Under the pieces are notes generated by a model that saw nothing but the letters and a program-made list of their open reading frames with translations, did not search any database and had not been told where the DNA came from. Below are positions 45,010 through 54,507 of a stretch of 64,000 nucleotides of DNA, piece after piece. The position numbers and the translations under genes were made by a program. The stretch spans positions 1,074,001 to 1,138,000 of the forward strand of contig NZ_CP118260.1 of the NCBI RefSeq assembly GCF_013337045.2, in the 5' to 3' direction. The DNA comes from Agrobacterium vitis (GTDB taxonomy: Bacteria; Pseudomonadota; Alphaproteobacteria; Rhizobiales; Rhizobiaceae). Position 1 is the first letter of the stretch; each line of letters opens with the position of its first letter.

Positions 45010-46302
45010 CTATACAATACCGCCAGAGCCGCCTTTGACCGCTGGCCGTTGTGCCGCGACTTTGGCTCGGTAGCCGGAGGCGCGGAAGGCCGCGACCGGG
45101 TCGATTGCGCCGCCTGCGTTGAGCCGGGCCTTTGCCAGGATTGGCTCCACGTCGGTGCGATAGGCGCGTTTCAACGTTTCAGTGGCCATCAGCGCATCAT
45201 TATCGTTCTGATAGCCGTCCAGTGCGGCGCGGTCTACCAGAAGAGCCTGGGCATAGGCCCGGCGGATTTCATTGGCGCTGGCGATCAGGCTTTCAATCGG
45301 ATCGGTCACATTATGCGACTGGTCGATCATATGGGCAGGGTGGAAGCCTTCAACGCCGCGATACTGCGCATCGACAAGCTCGTTGAACACCAGAAACAAG
45401 CGATAGGGCTCAATCGAACCGGCATCCAGATCGTCATCGCCATATTTGGAGTCATTGAAGTGGAAGCCGCCCAGCTTGCCGAACTGGATCAACCGCGCCA
45501 CGATCATTTCAATATTGGTATTGGGCGCGTGGTGGCCGAGATCGACAAGGCACTGCGCCTTCGGCCCCAGCGTCTGGGCAATCAGGTAATTCGTCCCCCA
45601 ATCCTGAACGATGGTGGAATAGAAGGCCGGTTCATACATCTTGTGTTCGGAAAACAGCCGCCAATCATCCGGCAGCGTTTTGTAGATCTCGGCCATCGAG
45701 GCGAGGTAACGCTCGAATGATTTGGTGAAATTGCTCTGGCCGGGGAAGTTGGAGCCGTCACCAACCCAGACGGTCAGGGCTTTAGAGCCAAGCTGATCGC
45801 CAAGTTCGATACATTCGATATTGTGCTCGATGGCCTGTTGCCGGGTTGCGGCATCGACATGGCTGAGCGACCCGTATTTGTAGGAATGGGCCTGATCGGC
45901 GGCATCCGAGAACGTGTTGGAATTCATGGCGTCGAAGCCGAGGCCCAGGGTGGCGGCCTTGGCCGTCAACTCTTTCGGATCGGCCTTGTCCCAGGGGATA
46001 TGCAGCGAGACTTTCGGTGTGGCGCGGGTCAATTGTTGGATGACACCGCAATCGTCGAGCTTGTCGAAGATGTGACGCGGTTCGCCCAATCCGGGAAAGC
46101 GGGCAAAGCGTGTGCCGCCCGTGCCGACCCCCCAGGAGGGGACGGCAACGAAAAATTCGGAAACGGATTTGGTGACGGCGTCGATGTCGATATTGCTGCG
46201 CGCCAGCTTTTCGCCAAGCGCGCTATAGTCTGACGTTAGCGCGCTTGCCCGTTTGTCATTGTCTGCGGCCACCGCTTCCGCAGTGATGTTCAGGTCTGTC
46301 AT
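45010..46302 (-). CDS. rhaI: L-rhamnose isomerase (rhizobial RhaI type)
   Basis: The 430-residue enzyme converts L-rhamnose to L-rhamnulose. VSLHIPWDKADPKEL, HKMYEPAFYSTIVQDWGTNY, VDLGHHAPNTNIEM and GGFHFNDSKYGDDDLDAGS carry the metal-binding His, Asp and Glu residues of the xylose-isomerase-like barrel. It is the type found in rhizobia and Pseudomonas, not the E. coli RhaA type. ATG 46302 has GGAGG upstream. It is 38 bp after rhaD in the same operon. Confidence 0.95.
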   Translation of the reverse strand: MTDLNITAEAVAADNDKRASALTSDYSALGEKLARSNIDIDAVTKSVSEFFVAVPSWGVGTGGTRFARFPGLGEPRHIFDKLDDCGVIQQLTRATPKVSLHIPWDKADPKELTAKAATLGLGFDAMNSNTFSDAADQAHSYKYGSLSHVDAATRQQAIEHNIECIELGDQLGSKALTVWVGDGSNFPGQSNFTKSFERYLASMAEIYKTLPDDWRLFSEHKMYEPAFYSTIVQDWGTNYLIAQTLGPKAQCLVDLGHHAPNTNIEMIVARLIQFGKLGGFHFNDSKYGDDDLDAGSIEPYRLFLVFNELVDAQYRGVEGFHPAHMIDQSHNVTDPIESLIASANEIRRAYAQALLVDRAALDGYQNDNDALMATETLKRAYRTDVEPILAKARLNAGGAIDPVAAFRASGYRAKVAAQRPAVKGGSGGIV

Positions 46303-46340
46303 GCTTTCCTCCCAAGGATGCATTCTCTTTTACCAGAGGT

Positions 46341-48452
46341 TTAGCGCGTAAAACTCTGGGCGTTGCCCGCATCGACATTGATGATATTGCCGGTCGATTT
46401 TGCCGACGCATCCGAAGCGAGGAAGTAAATGGCTTCGGCAATATCTTCAGGAAACACGTTCAGTTTCAGCATCGAGCGCTTGCGGTAATGTTCCTCAAGA
46501 TCGTCCACCTCGATCTTGGAGGATGCTGCGCGCTGTTCTCGCCATTCGCCGTTCCAGATTTTTGAGCCGCGCAGCACGGCATCCGGATTGACGGTGTTGA
46601 CGCGGATACCGGCATCGGCGCCTTCCAGCGCCAGGCAACGAGCAAGATGAATTTCCGCTGCCTTGGCGGTGCAATAGGCCGAGGCATTGGGGGAGGAGGC
46701 AAGACCGTTTTTCGAGGCGACAAACACCACATTGCCACCCAATGCCTGACGGCGGAATAGCCGGAAGGCTTCCCGAGACACCAGGAAGTAGCCGGTGGCG
46801 AGAATGTCGATATTCTTGTTCCACATGGCAAGCGTGGTGTCCTCGACGGGAGCGGATGAGGCTATGCCAGCATTCGATACGAGAATATCTACCCCGCCGA
46901 ACTCGACACTCGCCTCAGCAAAGGCGCTGATCACAGCATCTTCTCGGGTGACGTCCAGTAGGACGGAGCGGACGGCATCGCCGCCAAGGCGCTTGGCGAA
47001 ATCAGCTGTCGTGTCCGAAAGTGCTGATGCGTCAATATCGGCCAGCACAACGCAAGCCCCTTCGGAAACCAGCCGCTCCGCCGTCGCTCTGCCGATGCCG
47101 CCCGCGCCACCGGTGACGAAAGCAACCTTTCCGGCCAGGCTTTTCGGCTTGGGCATCCGTTGCAGCTTTGCTTCTTCCAGCAGCCAATATTCGATATCGA
47201 AGGCTTCCTGCTCCGGCAGGCCCTGATATTCAGAGACGGTCGATGCGCCACGCATGACGTTGATGGCATTGACGTAGAATTCACCAGCGATCCGCGCCGT
47301 TGCCTTGTCCTTGGCGAAAGACAGCATCCCGACGCCCGGAATGAGGAAGATCACCGGATTGGGATCACGGATTTTCGGAGAATTGTCGTGTTTGCAGCTC
47401 TCATAATAGCGCTGGTAATCAGCGCGATAAGCCTCAAGGGCGGAATCGAGACCGGCAAGCACGGCATCCACATCCGGCTGGCTCGGATTGAAATCCACGA
47501 TCAGCGGCCGGATTTTGGTGCGCAGGAAATGATCAGGGCATGAGGTGCCAAGCGCGCCGAGTGGCTGGAGATGATTGGAGTTGACGAATTCCAGCACGGC
47601 GTCCTGATCGTCGAAATGACCAAGCTTGCGTTCGGCCTTGCCGATCCGTCCGCGAATTTCAGGCATCAGCCTTGCGGCAATGGCGCGACGCTCGGCGGAC
47701 GGCAGGCTTTGCGTGGCCGCACCACCGAAAATCACCTTGCCTTCGGTTTCGCGCGCAAACCACTGGATGGCTTTATTGATGATATCTAGCGTAAGCTCGT
47801 AGCAGGCCTTGGCGTCATTATCCCAGGTGAACAGGCCATGGCTTTCCAGCACGACGCCCTTGGCCTGCGGATTGGCCTTGACGAAGGCTTCCAGATCGAG
47901 CCCAAGCTGAAAGCCAGGGCGGCGCCAGGGCAACCAGCCGATCTCGTCGCCAAAGATCACCTTTGTCAGTTCTTTCGAGTTCTTGGATGCGGCAATGGCG
48001 ATGATCGCATCCGGATGCATGTGATCGACATGGGTGAACGGCACGAAACCATGCAGCGGCGTATCGATGGACGCCGCGCGCGGATTGAGGTTGAATGTGC
48101 AATGAGGGAGAAAGCCCACCATGCGGTCTTCATCGTGAACGCCCTGGTAAATGCCTTTCAGCGCCTCAAGCTGGTCCTGGTAAAGCGTTGCAAAACCGTC
48201 GAGTTTGATGGTGCCGACATCGCCGCCAGAACCCTTGACCCACAAAACCTTGACCGTCTGGCCGGTGAGCGGATCGGTTTCCATGACCTTGGCCGAGGTG
48301 TTGCCGCCACCATAATTGGTAATGCGTTTGTCGGCGCCAAGCAGGTTGGACCGGTAGAGCAGCTTGCCTGCCTCATCCAGCGTTTCGGCGTAGACATCAT
48401 CCCAGCGATTGTCGAGAAGGCGGGGTTGGCCCGCTGCGGTTTGGCCCGTCAT
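46341..48452 (-). CDS. rhaD: Bifunctional rhamnulose-1-phosphate aldolase / lactaldehyde dehydrogenase
   Basis: The 703-residue fusion has a class II aldolase half (about 1-420, with zinc-binding THVDHMHPDAI and ESHGLFTWDNDAK). The SDR half (about 440-703) shows VTGGAGGIGRATAERL, SNAGIASSAP, catalytic VASKNG and YCTAKAAEIHL. It splits rhamnulose-1-phosphate to DHAP and L-lactaldehyde and oxidises the latter. ATG 48452 with GGAGG is used; the frame to 48545 crosses the operator region. Divergent from rhaR. Confidence 0.96.
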   Translation of the reverse strand: MTGQTAAGQPRLLDNRWDDVYAETLDEAGKLLYRSNLLGADKRITNYGGGNTSAKVMETDPLTGQTVKVLWVKGSGGDVGTIKLDGFATLYQDQLEALKGIYQGVHDEDRMVGFLPHCTFNLNPRAASIDTPLHGFVPFTHVDHMHPDAIIAIAASKNSKELTKVIFGDEIGWLPWRRPGFQLGLDLEAFVKANPQAKGVVLESHGLFTWDNDAKACYELTLDIINKAIQWFARETEGKVIFGGAATQSLPSAERRAIAARLMPEIRGRIGKAERKLGHFDDQDAVLEFVNSNHLQPLGALGTSCPDHFLRTKIRPLIVDFNPSQPDVDAVLAGLDSALEAYRADYQRYYESCKHDNSPKIRDPNPVIFLIPGVGMLSFAKDKATARIAGEFYVNAINVMRGASTVSEYQGLPEQEAFDIEYWLLEEAKLQRMPKPKSLAGKVAFVTGGAGGIGRATAERLVSEGACVVLADIDASALSDTTADFAKRLGGDAVRSVLLDVTREDAVISAFAEASVEFGGVDILVSNAGIASSAPVEDTTLAMWNKNIDILATGYFLVSREAFRLFRRQALGGNVVFVASKNGLASSPNASAYCTAKAAEIHLARCLALEGADAGIRVNTVNPDAVLRGSKIWNGEWREQRAASSKIEVDDLEEHYRKRSMLKLNVFPEDIAEAIYFLASDASAKSTGNIINVDAGNAQSFTR

Positions 48453-48539
48453 GGAAGTCCTCCCAAAATGTGATTTTAAGGCCCGCCATATCGGCGAGCG
48501 CTCCATCCTGTTATGGGTATCGCGCAAATTTATCGCTTG

Positions 48540-48558
48540 TGTCAATCACAAACGATCA
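48540..48558. promoter_or_regulatory. Rhamnose operator, left arm
   Basis: TGTCAATCACAAACGATCA is the exact reverse complement of the 19-mer at 48594-48612. It lies 88 bp upstream of rhaD. DeoR-family repressors typically bind such long separated repeats, so RhaR is the likely ligand and both divergent promoters are likely targets. Confidence 0.75.
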
Positions 48559-48593
48559 TAAATGTTCATTGTGCGTTGCAATATAATCTATTT

Positions 48594-48612
48594 TGATCGT
48601 TTGTGATTGACA
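48594..48612. promoter_or_regulatory. Rhamnose operator, right arm
   Basis: TGATCGTTTGTGATTGACA pairs perfectly with the left arm; the centres are 54 bp apart, about five helical turns. It ends 43 bp upstream of the rhaR start. The layout would allow a RhaR-mediated loop over the divergent promoters. Confidence 0.75.
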
Positions 48613-48654
48613 TGTTCAATCTGTTAAGCCTAAAACACGCCAAGGAGGACCGCC

Positions 48655-49467
48655 ATGCACGAACGCGAACGCCATCGCATTATACTCAGCGCCATCCAGG
48701 AAAAGCCTGTGGTGACGGTGCAGGATATTGCCGAATTGACGGATGCGTCCGAAGCAACCATCCGGCGCGACATTGCATCGCTGCATGTCCAGGGGAAGTT
48801 ACGCCGGGTGCGGGGTGGGGCGGAAGCGGTGCATCCTCCGCAGCAGGGCAATCTGGCCGCCCGCCCGTTCAGGGTGTCGGAATCGGTCAATATCGATAAG
48901 AAACGCGCAATTGCGCGCGCCGCTGTTGAACTCTGCGAGGAAGGCGATTCGATCATCATCAATGGTGGAACGACCACCTTTCAGATGGTGCATTTCATGT
49001 CAGCCCGGCGCTTGCAGGTGATGACCAATTCCTTTGCGATTGCCGAGCATCTGGTCAAGCATTCGAAATGCACGATTAATGTGCCGGGCGGCGCGATTTA
49101 CCGGGATCAAAGCCTGATCCTGTCGCCTTTTGAGAATGATGCGATCCGCAATTTCTATGCCCGCCGGATGTTCATCGGCGCGCAGGGCATTTCGGCGCTG
49201 GGCGTGATGGAGCCGGACGCGCTGGTGATCCAGAGTGAGCAACGGCTGATGCGCCAGGCCGACGAACTGATCGTCATGGTCGATTCGACGAAATTTACGC
49301 GGCGGTCCAGCATGATTTTATGCGGGCTGGATGCGGTCTCAACCATCATCACCGATGACGGCGTGCCTGAAGAGGCGACCCATATGGTGGAGGCGGCTGG
49401 AATAAAGCTTTTGACGGTCCGGGCTTCGACCTCGGCCGACAGGGAGGACGCCCCTTCGGTCGCTTGA
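48655..49467 (+). CDS. rhaR: DeoR family regulator of rhamnose catabolism
   Basis: The 270-residue regulator has a DeoR HTH (RHRIILSAIQEKPVVTVQDI, then LTDASEATIRRDIASLHVQGKLRRVRGGAE, shortened here to ASEATIRRDIASL and RRVRGGAE). A C-terminal sugar-sensing domain follows (GDSIIINGGTTTFQM). An AAGGAGG precedes ATG 48655. It is the first gene of the rhaRSTPQUK operon and divergent from rhaDI, with the 19-bp repeats between. The inducer is presumably a rhamnose metabolite. Confidence 0.94.
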   Translation: MHERERHRIILSAIQEKPVVTVQDIAELTDASEATIRRDIASLHVQGKLRRVRGGAEAVHPPQQGNLAARPFRVSESVNIDKKRAIARAAVELCEEGDSIIINGGTTTFQMVHFMSARRLQVMTNSFAIAEHLVKHSKCTINVPGGAIYRDQSLILSPFENDAIRNFYARRMFIGAQGISALGVMEPDALVIQSEQRLMRQADELIVMVDSTKFTRRSSMILCGLDAVSTIITDDGVPEEATHMVEAAGIKLLTVRASTSADREDAPSVA

Positions 49468-49522
49468 GGAAGCGATACGCCGTTTGGGGGATAACGGTTT
49501 CAACATCTGGGAGGATAAAGAC

Positions 49523-50518
49523 ATGAAAATTTCAAGACGATTGTTCGGTGCGGCGGCGATTGCCTTCGTGACGACAGCGGGCATGGCGCATGCCGCCGAT
49601 ATGAAGATTGCTATCGTGGTGAAATCGCTCGGCAACGGTTTCTTCGAGGCGGCCAACAAGGGCGCGGCGGAGGCGGCCAAGGAACTGGGTGGCGTCAAGA
49701 TCATCTATACTGGTCCGACGACAACGACGGCTGAAGGACAGATCGAGGTGATCAATTCCCTGATCGCCCAGGGCGTCGATGCCATCGCGATTTCCGCCAA
49801 TGACCCGGATGCCGTGGTTCCTGCCCTGAAGAAAGCTGCACAGCGCGGCATCAAGGTGATTTCCTGGGATTCCGGCGTGGCGCCTGCTGGCCGTATCATG
49901 CATCTCAACCCGTCTTCTAACGAGTTGATTGGCAAGATGTGCCTGAAACTGGCTGCCGACCATCTGGCTGATGGCAAGGGCGATTTCGCCATTCTCTCGG
50001 CAACCACCACCTCGACCAACCAGAATATCTGGATTGCCGAGATGAAGAAGCAGTTGAAGGATTTCCCCGGCCTCAAGCTCACCACCACTGTCTATGGTGA
50101 TGACCTCGCTGACAAGAGCTACCGGGAAGCCAATGGCATCCTGACCTCCCATCCGAATGTGAAGGTGATTGTTGCTCCGACCACGGTCGGTGTCTTGGCT
50201 GCCTCGCAGGCGGTGAAGGACGCGGGCAAGATTGGTCAGGTCTATGTGACAGGACTTGGTCTGCCATCGGAAATGGCCGGTGCCATCAAATCCGGTGCCA
50301 CAAAGGAATTTGCGATCTGGAACCCGATCGATCTCGGCTATTCGGCCACCCAGATCGCCTATCATCTGGTGAAAGGTGACGCGACCGGCAAGCCCGGCAG
50401 CGAGGTTCCGGCTGGACGAATGGGCAAGATCAAGATCGGCGAGAATGGTGAGGCAGCGATGGCCGATCCCTTCGTCTACGATGCCAAGAATATCGATCAG
50501 TTCTCAAAAATCTTCTGA
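49523..50518 (+). CDS. rhaS: Rhamnose ABC transporter substrate-binding protein
   Basis: The 331-residue periplasmic protein has a signal peptide (MKISRRLFGAAAIAFVTTAG, cleavage at AHA-A) and the family 4 (ribose/autoinducer-2) binding fold: GNGFFEAANKGAAEAAKELG, AISANDPDAVVPALKKA and ISWDSGV. GGGAGG precedes ATG 49523. It delivers rhamnose to RhaPQ-T. A GC-rich hairpin follows it. Confidence 0.95.
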   Translation: MKISRRLFGAAAIAFVTTAGMAHAADMKIAIVVKSLGNGFFEAANKGAAEAAKELGGVKIIYTGPTTTTAEGQIEVINSLIAQGVDAIAISANDPDAVVPALKKAAQRGIKVISWDSGVAPAGRIMHLNPSSNELIGKMCLKLAADHLADGKGDFAILSATTTSTNQNIWIAEMKKQLKDFPGLKLTTTVYGDDLADKSYREANGILTSHPNVKVIVAPTTVGVLAASQAVKDAGKIGQVYVTGLGLPSEMAGAIKSGATKEFAIWNPIDLGYSATQIAYHLVKGDATGKPGSEVPAGRMGKIKIGENGEAAMADPFVYDAKNIDQFSKIF

Positions 50519-50556
50519 TCCAGCCACTTTATACAGTGAGGTCTGAGGCAATCGAA

Positions 50557-50578
50557 CCCGGCGGTATCTGCCGCCGGG
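50557..50578 (+). other. Intercistronic hairpin between rhaS and rhaT
   Basis: CCCGGCGG (50557-50564) and CCGCCGGG (50571-50578) form an 8-bp all-GC stem with a 6-nt loop and no U-run. It probably protects the rhaS mRNA 3' end and lowers rhaT expression. Confidence 0.6.
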
Positions 50579-50624
50579 AACCCTTATCCGTTCCTGGCTT
50601 CCCTGGCCTGATCTGGTGCAATCG

Positions 50625-52160
50625 ATGATGAGTGTCCAAACCACAAAGCTTGATGCAATACCGCTCGGTGATCGCGCACCGATCCTGGAGATGCGCGGCA
50701 TTTCGCAGATCTTTCCGGGTGTGAAGGCGCTGGATGGTGTGACTATCGCCCTTTATCCTGGCGAGGTGACGGCACTGATCGGCGAAAATGGTGCCGGTAA
50801 ATCGACGCTGGTCAAAATCCTCACCGGTATTTACCGGCCCAATGAGGGGGAAATCGTCATTGATGGTTCGCCGCTAACCTTCGCCAATGCCCAGGCTGCC
50901 ATCGATGCGGGCGTGACGGCCATCCATCAGGAAACGGTGCTGTTTGACGAGATGAGCGTTGCGGAAAACATCTTCCTCGGCCATGCGCCGAAAACCCGTT
51001 TCGGCTTCATCGACTGGAACGGTATCAACACCAAAGCCAGGGCGCTGATGGACCGTCTGGAAAGCAAGATCGATCCAACCATTAAATTGAAGGATCTCTC
51101 GATTGCCCAGCGGCATCTGGTGGCGATTGCGCGCGCACTTTCGGTTGAAGCGCGAATTGTCATCATGGACGAGCCGACGGCGGCCCTGTCGCGCAAGGAA
51201 ATCGATGATCTGTTTCGCATCGTTGACGGGCTGAAGCGAGACGGCAAGGCGATCCTGTTCATCAGTCACAAATTCGATGAAGTCTATGAAATCGCTGAGA
51301 ATTACGCGGTGTTCCGCGATGGAAAGATGGTTGGCTCCGGCCTGCTGCAACAGACGCCGCAGGATGAGATCGTCCGCTTGATGGTCGGCCGCGACGTGCA
51401 TGACGCTTTTCCAAAGATCGACGTTGCCATCGGCGCTCCGGTGCTTTCCGTCTCGCAGTATTGCCATGAAACCGAGTTTCGGGACATTTCTTTTCAATTG
51501 CGCAAGGGCGAGATCCTTGGCGTTTACGGGTTGATCGGCGCGGGCCGCTCCGAACTGTGCCAGTCGCTGTTTGGCATTACCCGCCCGGCCTCAGGAACGG
51601 TGACGTTGGAGGGCAAGATGGTCGATATCCGCTCGCCTGCCGATGCCATTGCTGCGGGCATCGTCTATGTGCCGGAAGAGCGCGGTCGGCATGGGTTGGC
51701 GCTGCAAATGCCGATTTACCAGAATATGTCGCTGCCTTCTCTGGCGCGGGTTTCGGCACGTGGTTTTCTCAAGGCCATCAATGAATTTTCCCTGGCGCGC
51801 CACTATGCCGAGCGGCTGGACCTGCGGGCGGTGGCGCTGTCCGTACCGGTTGGCACGCTGTCGGGGGGCAATCAGCAGAAAGTGGTGATCGGCAAATGGC
51901 TGGCGACCAAGCCCAAGGTCATCATTCTCGATGAGCCGACCAAGGGGATCGATATCGGCTCCAAGGCGGCCGTGCATGGCTTTATCTCCGAACTCGCGGC
52001 AGAGGGCCTGTCGATCATCATGATTTCCTCCGAACTACCGGAAATCCTTGGCATGTCCGACCGGGTGATGGTGATGCGGGAGGGTTTGCAGGCTGGAATT
52101 TTTGAGCGGGAGGCGCTGACACCGGAAGTTCTGGTGCGGGCCGCCACCGGCAATGCGTGA
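50625..52160 (+). CDS. rhaT: Rhamnose ABC transporter ATP-binding protein (double ABC domain)
   Basis: The 511-residue ATPase has two ABC domains. The first (about 20-245) has GENGAGKSTLVKILTGIYRP and LSIAQRHLVAIARAL with IVIMDEPTAALSRKE. The second has the degenerate Walker A GLIGAGRSELCQSLFG and the good signature LSGGNQQKVVIGKWL with IILDEPTKGIDIG, as in RbsA-type proteins. Possible starts are GTG 50616, ATG 50625 and ATG 50628, all with a weak ribosome-binding site; 50625 is used here. Confidence 0.94.
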   Translation: MMSVQTTKLDAIPLGDRAPILEMRGISQIFPGVKALDGVTIALYPGEVTALIGENGAGKSTLVKILTGIYRPNEGEIVIDGSPLTFANAQAAIDAGVTAIHQETVLFDEMSVAENIFLGHAPKTRFGFIDWNGINTKARALMDRLESKIDPTIKLKDLSIAQRHLVAIARALSVEARIVIMDEPTAALSRKEIDDLFRIVDGLKRDGKAILFISHKFDEVYEIAENYAVFRDGKMVGSGLLQQTPQDEIVRLMVGRDVHDAFPKIDVAIGAPVLSVSQYCHETEFRDISFQLRKGEILGVYGLIGAGRSELCQSLFGITRPASGTVTLEGKMVDIRSPADAIAAGIVYVPEERGRHGLALQMPIYQNMSLPSLARVSARGFLKAINEFSLARHYAERLDLRAVALSVPVGTLSGGNQQKVVIGKWLATKPKVIILDEPTKGIDIGSKAAVHGFISELAAEGLSIIMISSELPEILGMSDRVMVMREGLQAGIFEREALTPEVLVRAATGNA

Positions 52161-52169
52161 GGTTTGACA

Positions 52170-53171
52170 ATGAAAAGCCTGCTGAAACACCGCGAGATAG
52201 CCTTGGGTGTCATCATCCTGCTGCTGATCGCCGGGTTCTCCACCCGTGCAGACGGTTTTGCCTCGCCAGGCAATCTGGCGACGATCTTCAACGATACGTC
52301 GATCCTGATCATTCTGGCGTTGGCGCAGATGACAGTGATCCTCACCAAATCAATCGATCTGTCGGTTGCCGCCAATCTGGCCTTTTCCGGCATGGCGGTG
52401 GCGATGCTGGATTCGAACTTTCCCGGCCTGCCGCTGGTGCTCCTGATTGCGGCGGCGGTGCTGATCGGGGCGGCACTTGGCGCGATTAATGGCTATCTCG
52501 TCTGGCTATTGCAGATCCCGCCCATCGTCGTGACGTTGGGTACGCTGACGATCTATCGCGGCATGGCCTTCGTTCTGTCTGGCGGGGCCTGGGTCAACGC
52601 CCATCAGATGACGCCGGATTTCCTCAATCTGCCGCGCATCGTCATCATGGGGCTTCCGGTCCTGGCATGGATGGCAGTGATCGTGGTCATTGCCATGGCT
52701 GTCGTGCTGGGGCGCACCACCTTTGGCCGCGCCACCTATGCCGCCGGTGGCAATGCGACGGCTGCGGTTTATGCGGGCATCGACATCGGTTGGACGCGAT
52801 TTCTGGCCTTCGTGCTATCAGGCGGACTTGCTGGCCTCTGCGGCTATCTCTGGGTGTCGCGCTATGCCGTCGCTTATGTCGATATTGCCAGCGGTTTCGA
52901 ATTGGACAGCGTCGCGGCCTGCGTTATCGGCGGCATTTCGATTGCCGGTGGCATCGGCTCAGTCGTTGGCACCGTGCTGGGGGCTTTGTTTCTGGGCGTT
53001 ATCAAGAATGCATTGCCTGTCATCGGCATTTCGCCCTTCGCCCAGATGGCAATATCCGGTGTGGTGATTGTTTTGGCCGTGGTGTTCAACGCCCGGGCCG
53101 AACGCAGAAAGGGCCGGATCATCCTGCGGGATAGGGCCGGGGGCAGTACGGTTCAGGAGGTCACGGCATGA
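52170..53171 (+). CDS. rhaP: Rhamnose ABC transporter permease
   Basis: The 333-residue permease of the RbsC family has 8-10 helices, with ILALAQMTVILTKSIDLSV and PPIVVTLGTLTIYRGMAFVLSGG as family blocks and GNATAAVYAGIDIGWTRF near the C-terminal half. ATG 52170 follows GAGGT; a TTG 6 nt earlier is possible. It overlaps the next permease by 4 bp. Confidence 0.94.
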   Translation: MKSLLKHREIALGVIILLLIAGFSTRADGFASPGNLATIFNDTSILIILALAQMTVILTKSIDLSVAANLAFSGMAVAMLDSNFPGLPLVLLIAAAVLIGAALGAINGYLVWLLQIPPIVVTLGTLTIYRGMAFVLSGGAWVNAHQMTPDFLNLPRIVIMGLPVLAWMAVIVVIAMAVVLGRTTFGRATYAAGGNATAAVYAGIDIGWTRFLAFVLSGGLAGLCGYLWVSRYAVAYVDIASGFELDSVAACVIGGISIAGGIGSVVGTVLGALFLGVIKNALPVIGISPFAQMAISGVVIVLAVVFNARAERRKGRIILRDRAGGSTVQEVTA

Positions 53172-54181
53172 CAATGGCACCTGTTGAACAAACCCAGGCC
53201 AAGCGCCGTATTCCCGACAAGCTTGGCACGCCGATACGCCGCCTGTTGGCTAGCTGGGAAGTGCTGTTATTGGGTGTCGCAGTGGTGATTTTCATCGCCA
53301 ACGCGCTGGCCTCCCCTTATTTTCTGGATGCCTGGAACCTGTCGGACGCCACCTTCAATTTCACTGAAAAGGCGATGATCGCCTTTGCCATGGCATTGCT
53401 GGTGATCGCCGGTGAGATCGACCTCTCGGTCGCTGCGATCATTGCTCTGGCCTCGACGGCTATGGGTGCGGCAGCCCAAGTGGGCATCGGCACGCCCGGC
53501 CTGGTGATGATTGGTATCGGCGTTGGACTTCTATGCGGGGTTTTTAATGGTGTGTTGGTGGCTGGGCTGAAACTGCCCTCTATCGTCGTCACCATTGGCA
53601 CGATGAGCCTGTTTCGCGGCATTTCCTATATCGTGCTTGGTGATCAGGCCTATGGAAAATATCCGGAAAGCTTCGCCTATTTCGGCCAGGGCTATGTGGC
53701 CTGGGTGTTTTCCTTCGAATTCGTCCTCTTTCTTGTGCTGGCAGCGCTGTTTGCGGTGCTGCTGCATGCCACCAATTTCGGGCGTCAGGTCTATGTGATC
53801 GGTAATAATCCGCTGGCGGCCAGATTTTCAGGCATTCCGGTCGATCGGGTCAAATTCATCCTGTTTTTGCTGACCGGATTGATGAGTGGCATTGCTGCCG
53901 TTTGCCTGACCTCCCGGCTGGGCTCGACACGGCCATCCATTGCCCAAGGATGGGAATTGGAAGCCGTCACCATGGTGGTGCTGGGCGGCGTATCGATTGT
54001 TGGTGGGGCTGGCACGATTGGCGGCGTGGTAATTGCAGCCTTCGTCATGGGCCTGGTGACCTTTGGGCTCGGGCTGTTGAATGTGCCGGGCATCGTCATG
54101 TCGATCTTTATCGGCCTGTTGCTGATCATCACCATCGCCCTGCCAATTCTGGCGCGACGGATGCGGGATATGAGGACATGA
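53168..54181 (+). CDS. rhaQ: Rhamnose ABC transporter permease
   Basis: The 337-residue second RbsC-type permease has [40 protein letters not shown] and [19 protein letters not shown]. It pairs with RhaP to form the membrane channel. It overlaps the upstream gene by ATGA and the downstream mutarotase gene by 4 bp. Confidence 0.94.
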   Translation: MTMAPVEQTQAKRRIPDKLGTPIRRLLASWEVLLLGVAVVIFIANALASPYFLDAWNLSDATFNFTEKAMIAFAMALLVIAGEIDLSVAAIIALASTAMGAAAQVGIGTPGLVMIGIGVGLLCGVFNGVLVAGLKLPSIVVTIGTMSLFRGISYIVLGDQAYGKYPESFAYFGQGYVAWVFSFEFVLFLVLAALFAVLLHATNFGRQVYVIGNNPLAARFSGIPVDRVKFILFLLTGLMSGIAAVCLTSRLGSTRPSIAQGWELEAVTMVVLGGVSIVGGAGTIGGVVIAAFVMGLVTFGLGLLNVPGIVMSIFIGLLLIITIALPILARRMRDMRT

Positions 54182-54507
54182 GCATGGCAGAGACAGAAAA
54201 ATATGCCTTCAAGATGCAGCTCCATCCAGGCATGGAGGCCGAATATAAAAAGAGGCATGATGCAATCTGGCCGGAACTGGTGGCGTTGTTGCATGAGGCT
54301 GGCGTTAGTGATTATTCCATCCACCTCGACCGGGAAACTAACACGCTCTTCGGCCTGCTGACCCGGCGCAAAAGCCACGGCATGGCCGCGCTGCCTGAGC
54401 ACCCGGTGATGCAGCGCTGGTGGGCGCATATGGGTGATATCATGGCGACCAATCCGGATGGATCGCCGGTGGCTGTCGATCTCGTGCCGGTATTTTACAT
54501 GTTATGA
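54178..54507 (+). CDS. rhaU: L-rhamnose mutarotase
   Basis: The 109-residue protein interconverts alpha- and beta-L-rhamnose. It has the family pattern [20 protein letters not shown] with the conserved catalytic-site His, [20 protein letters not shown], and [17 protein letters not shown] 54178 overlaps the rhaQ stop; ATG 54184 is an alternative. RhaU is required for rhamnose use in R. leguminosarum, according to the literature I know. Confidence 0.95.
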   Translation: MSMAETEKYAFKMQLHPGMEAEYKKRHDAIWPELVALLHEAGVSDYSIHLDRETNTLFGLLTRRKSHGMAALPEHPVMQRWWAHMGDIMATNPDGSPVAVDLVPVFYML

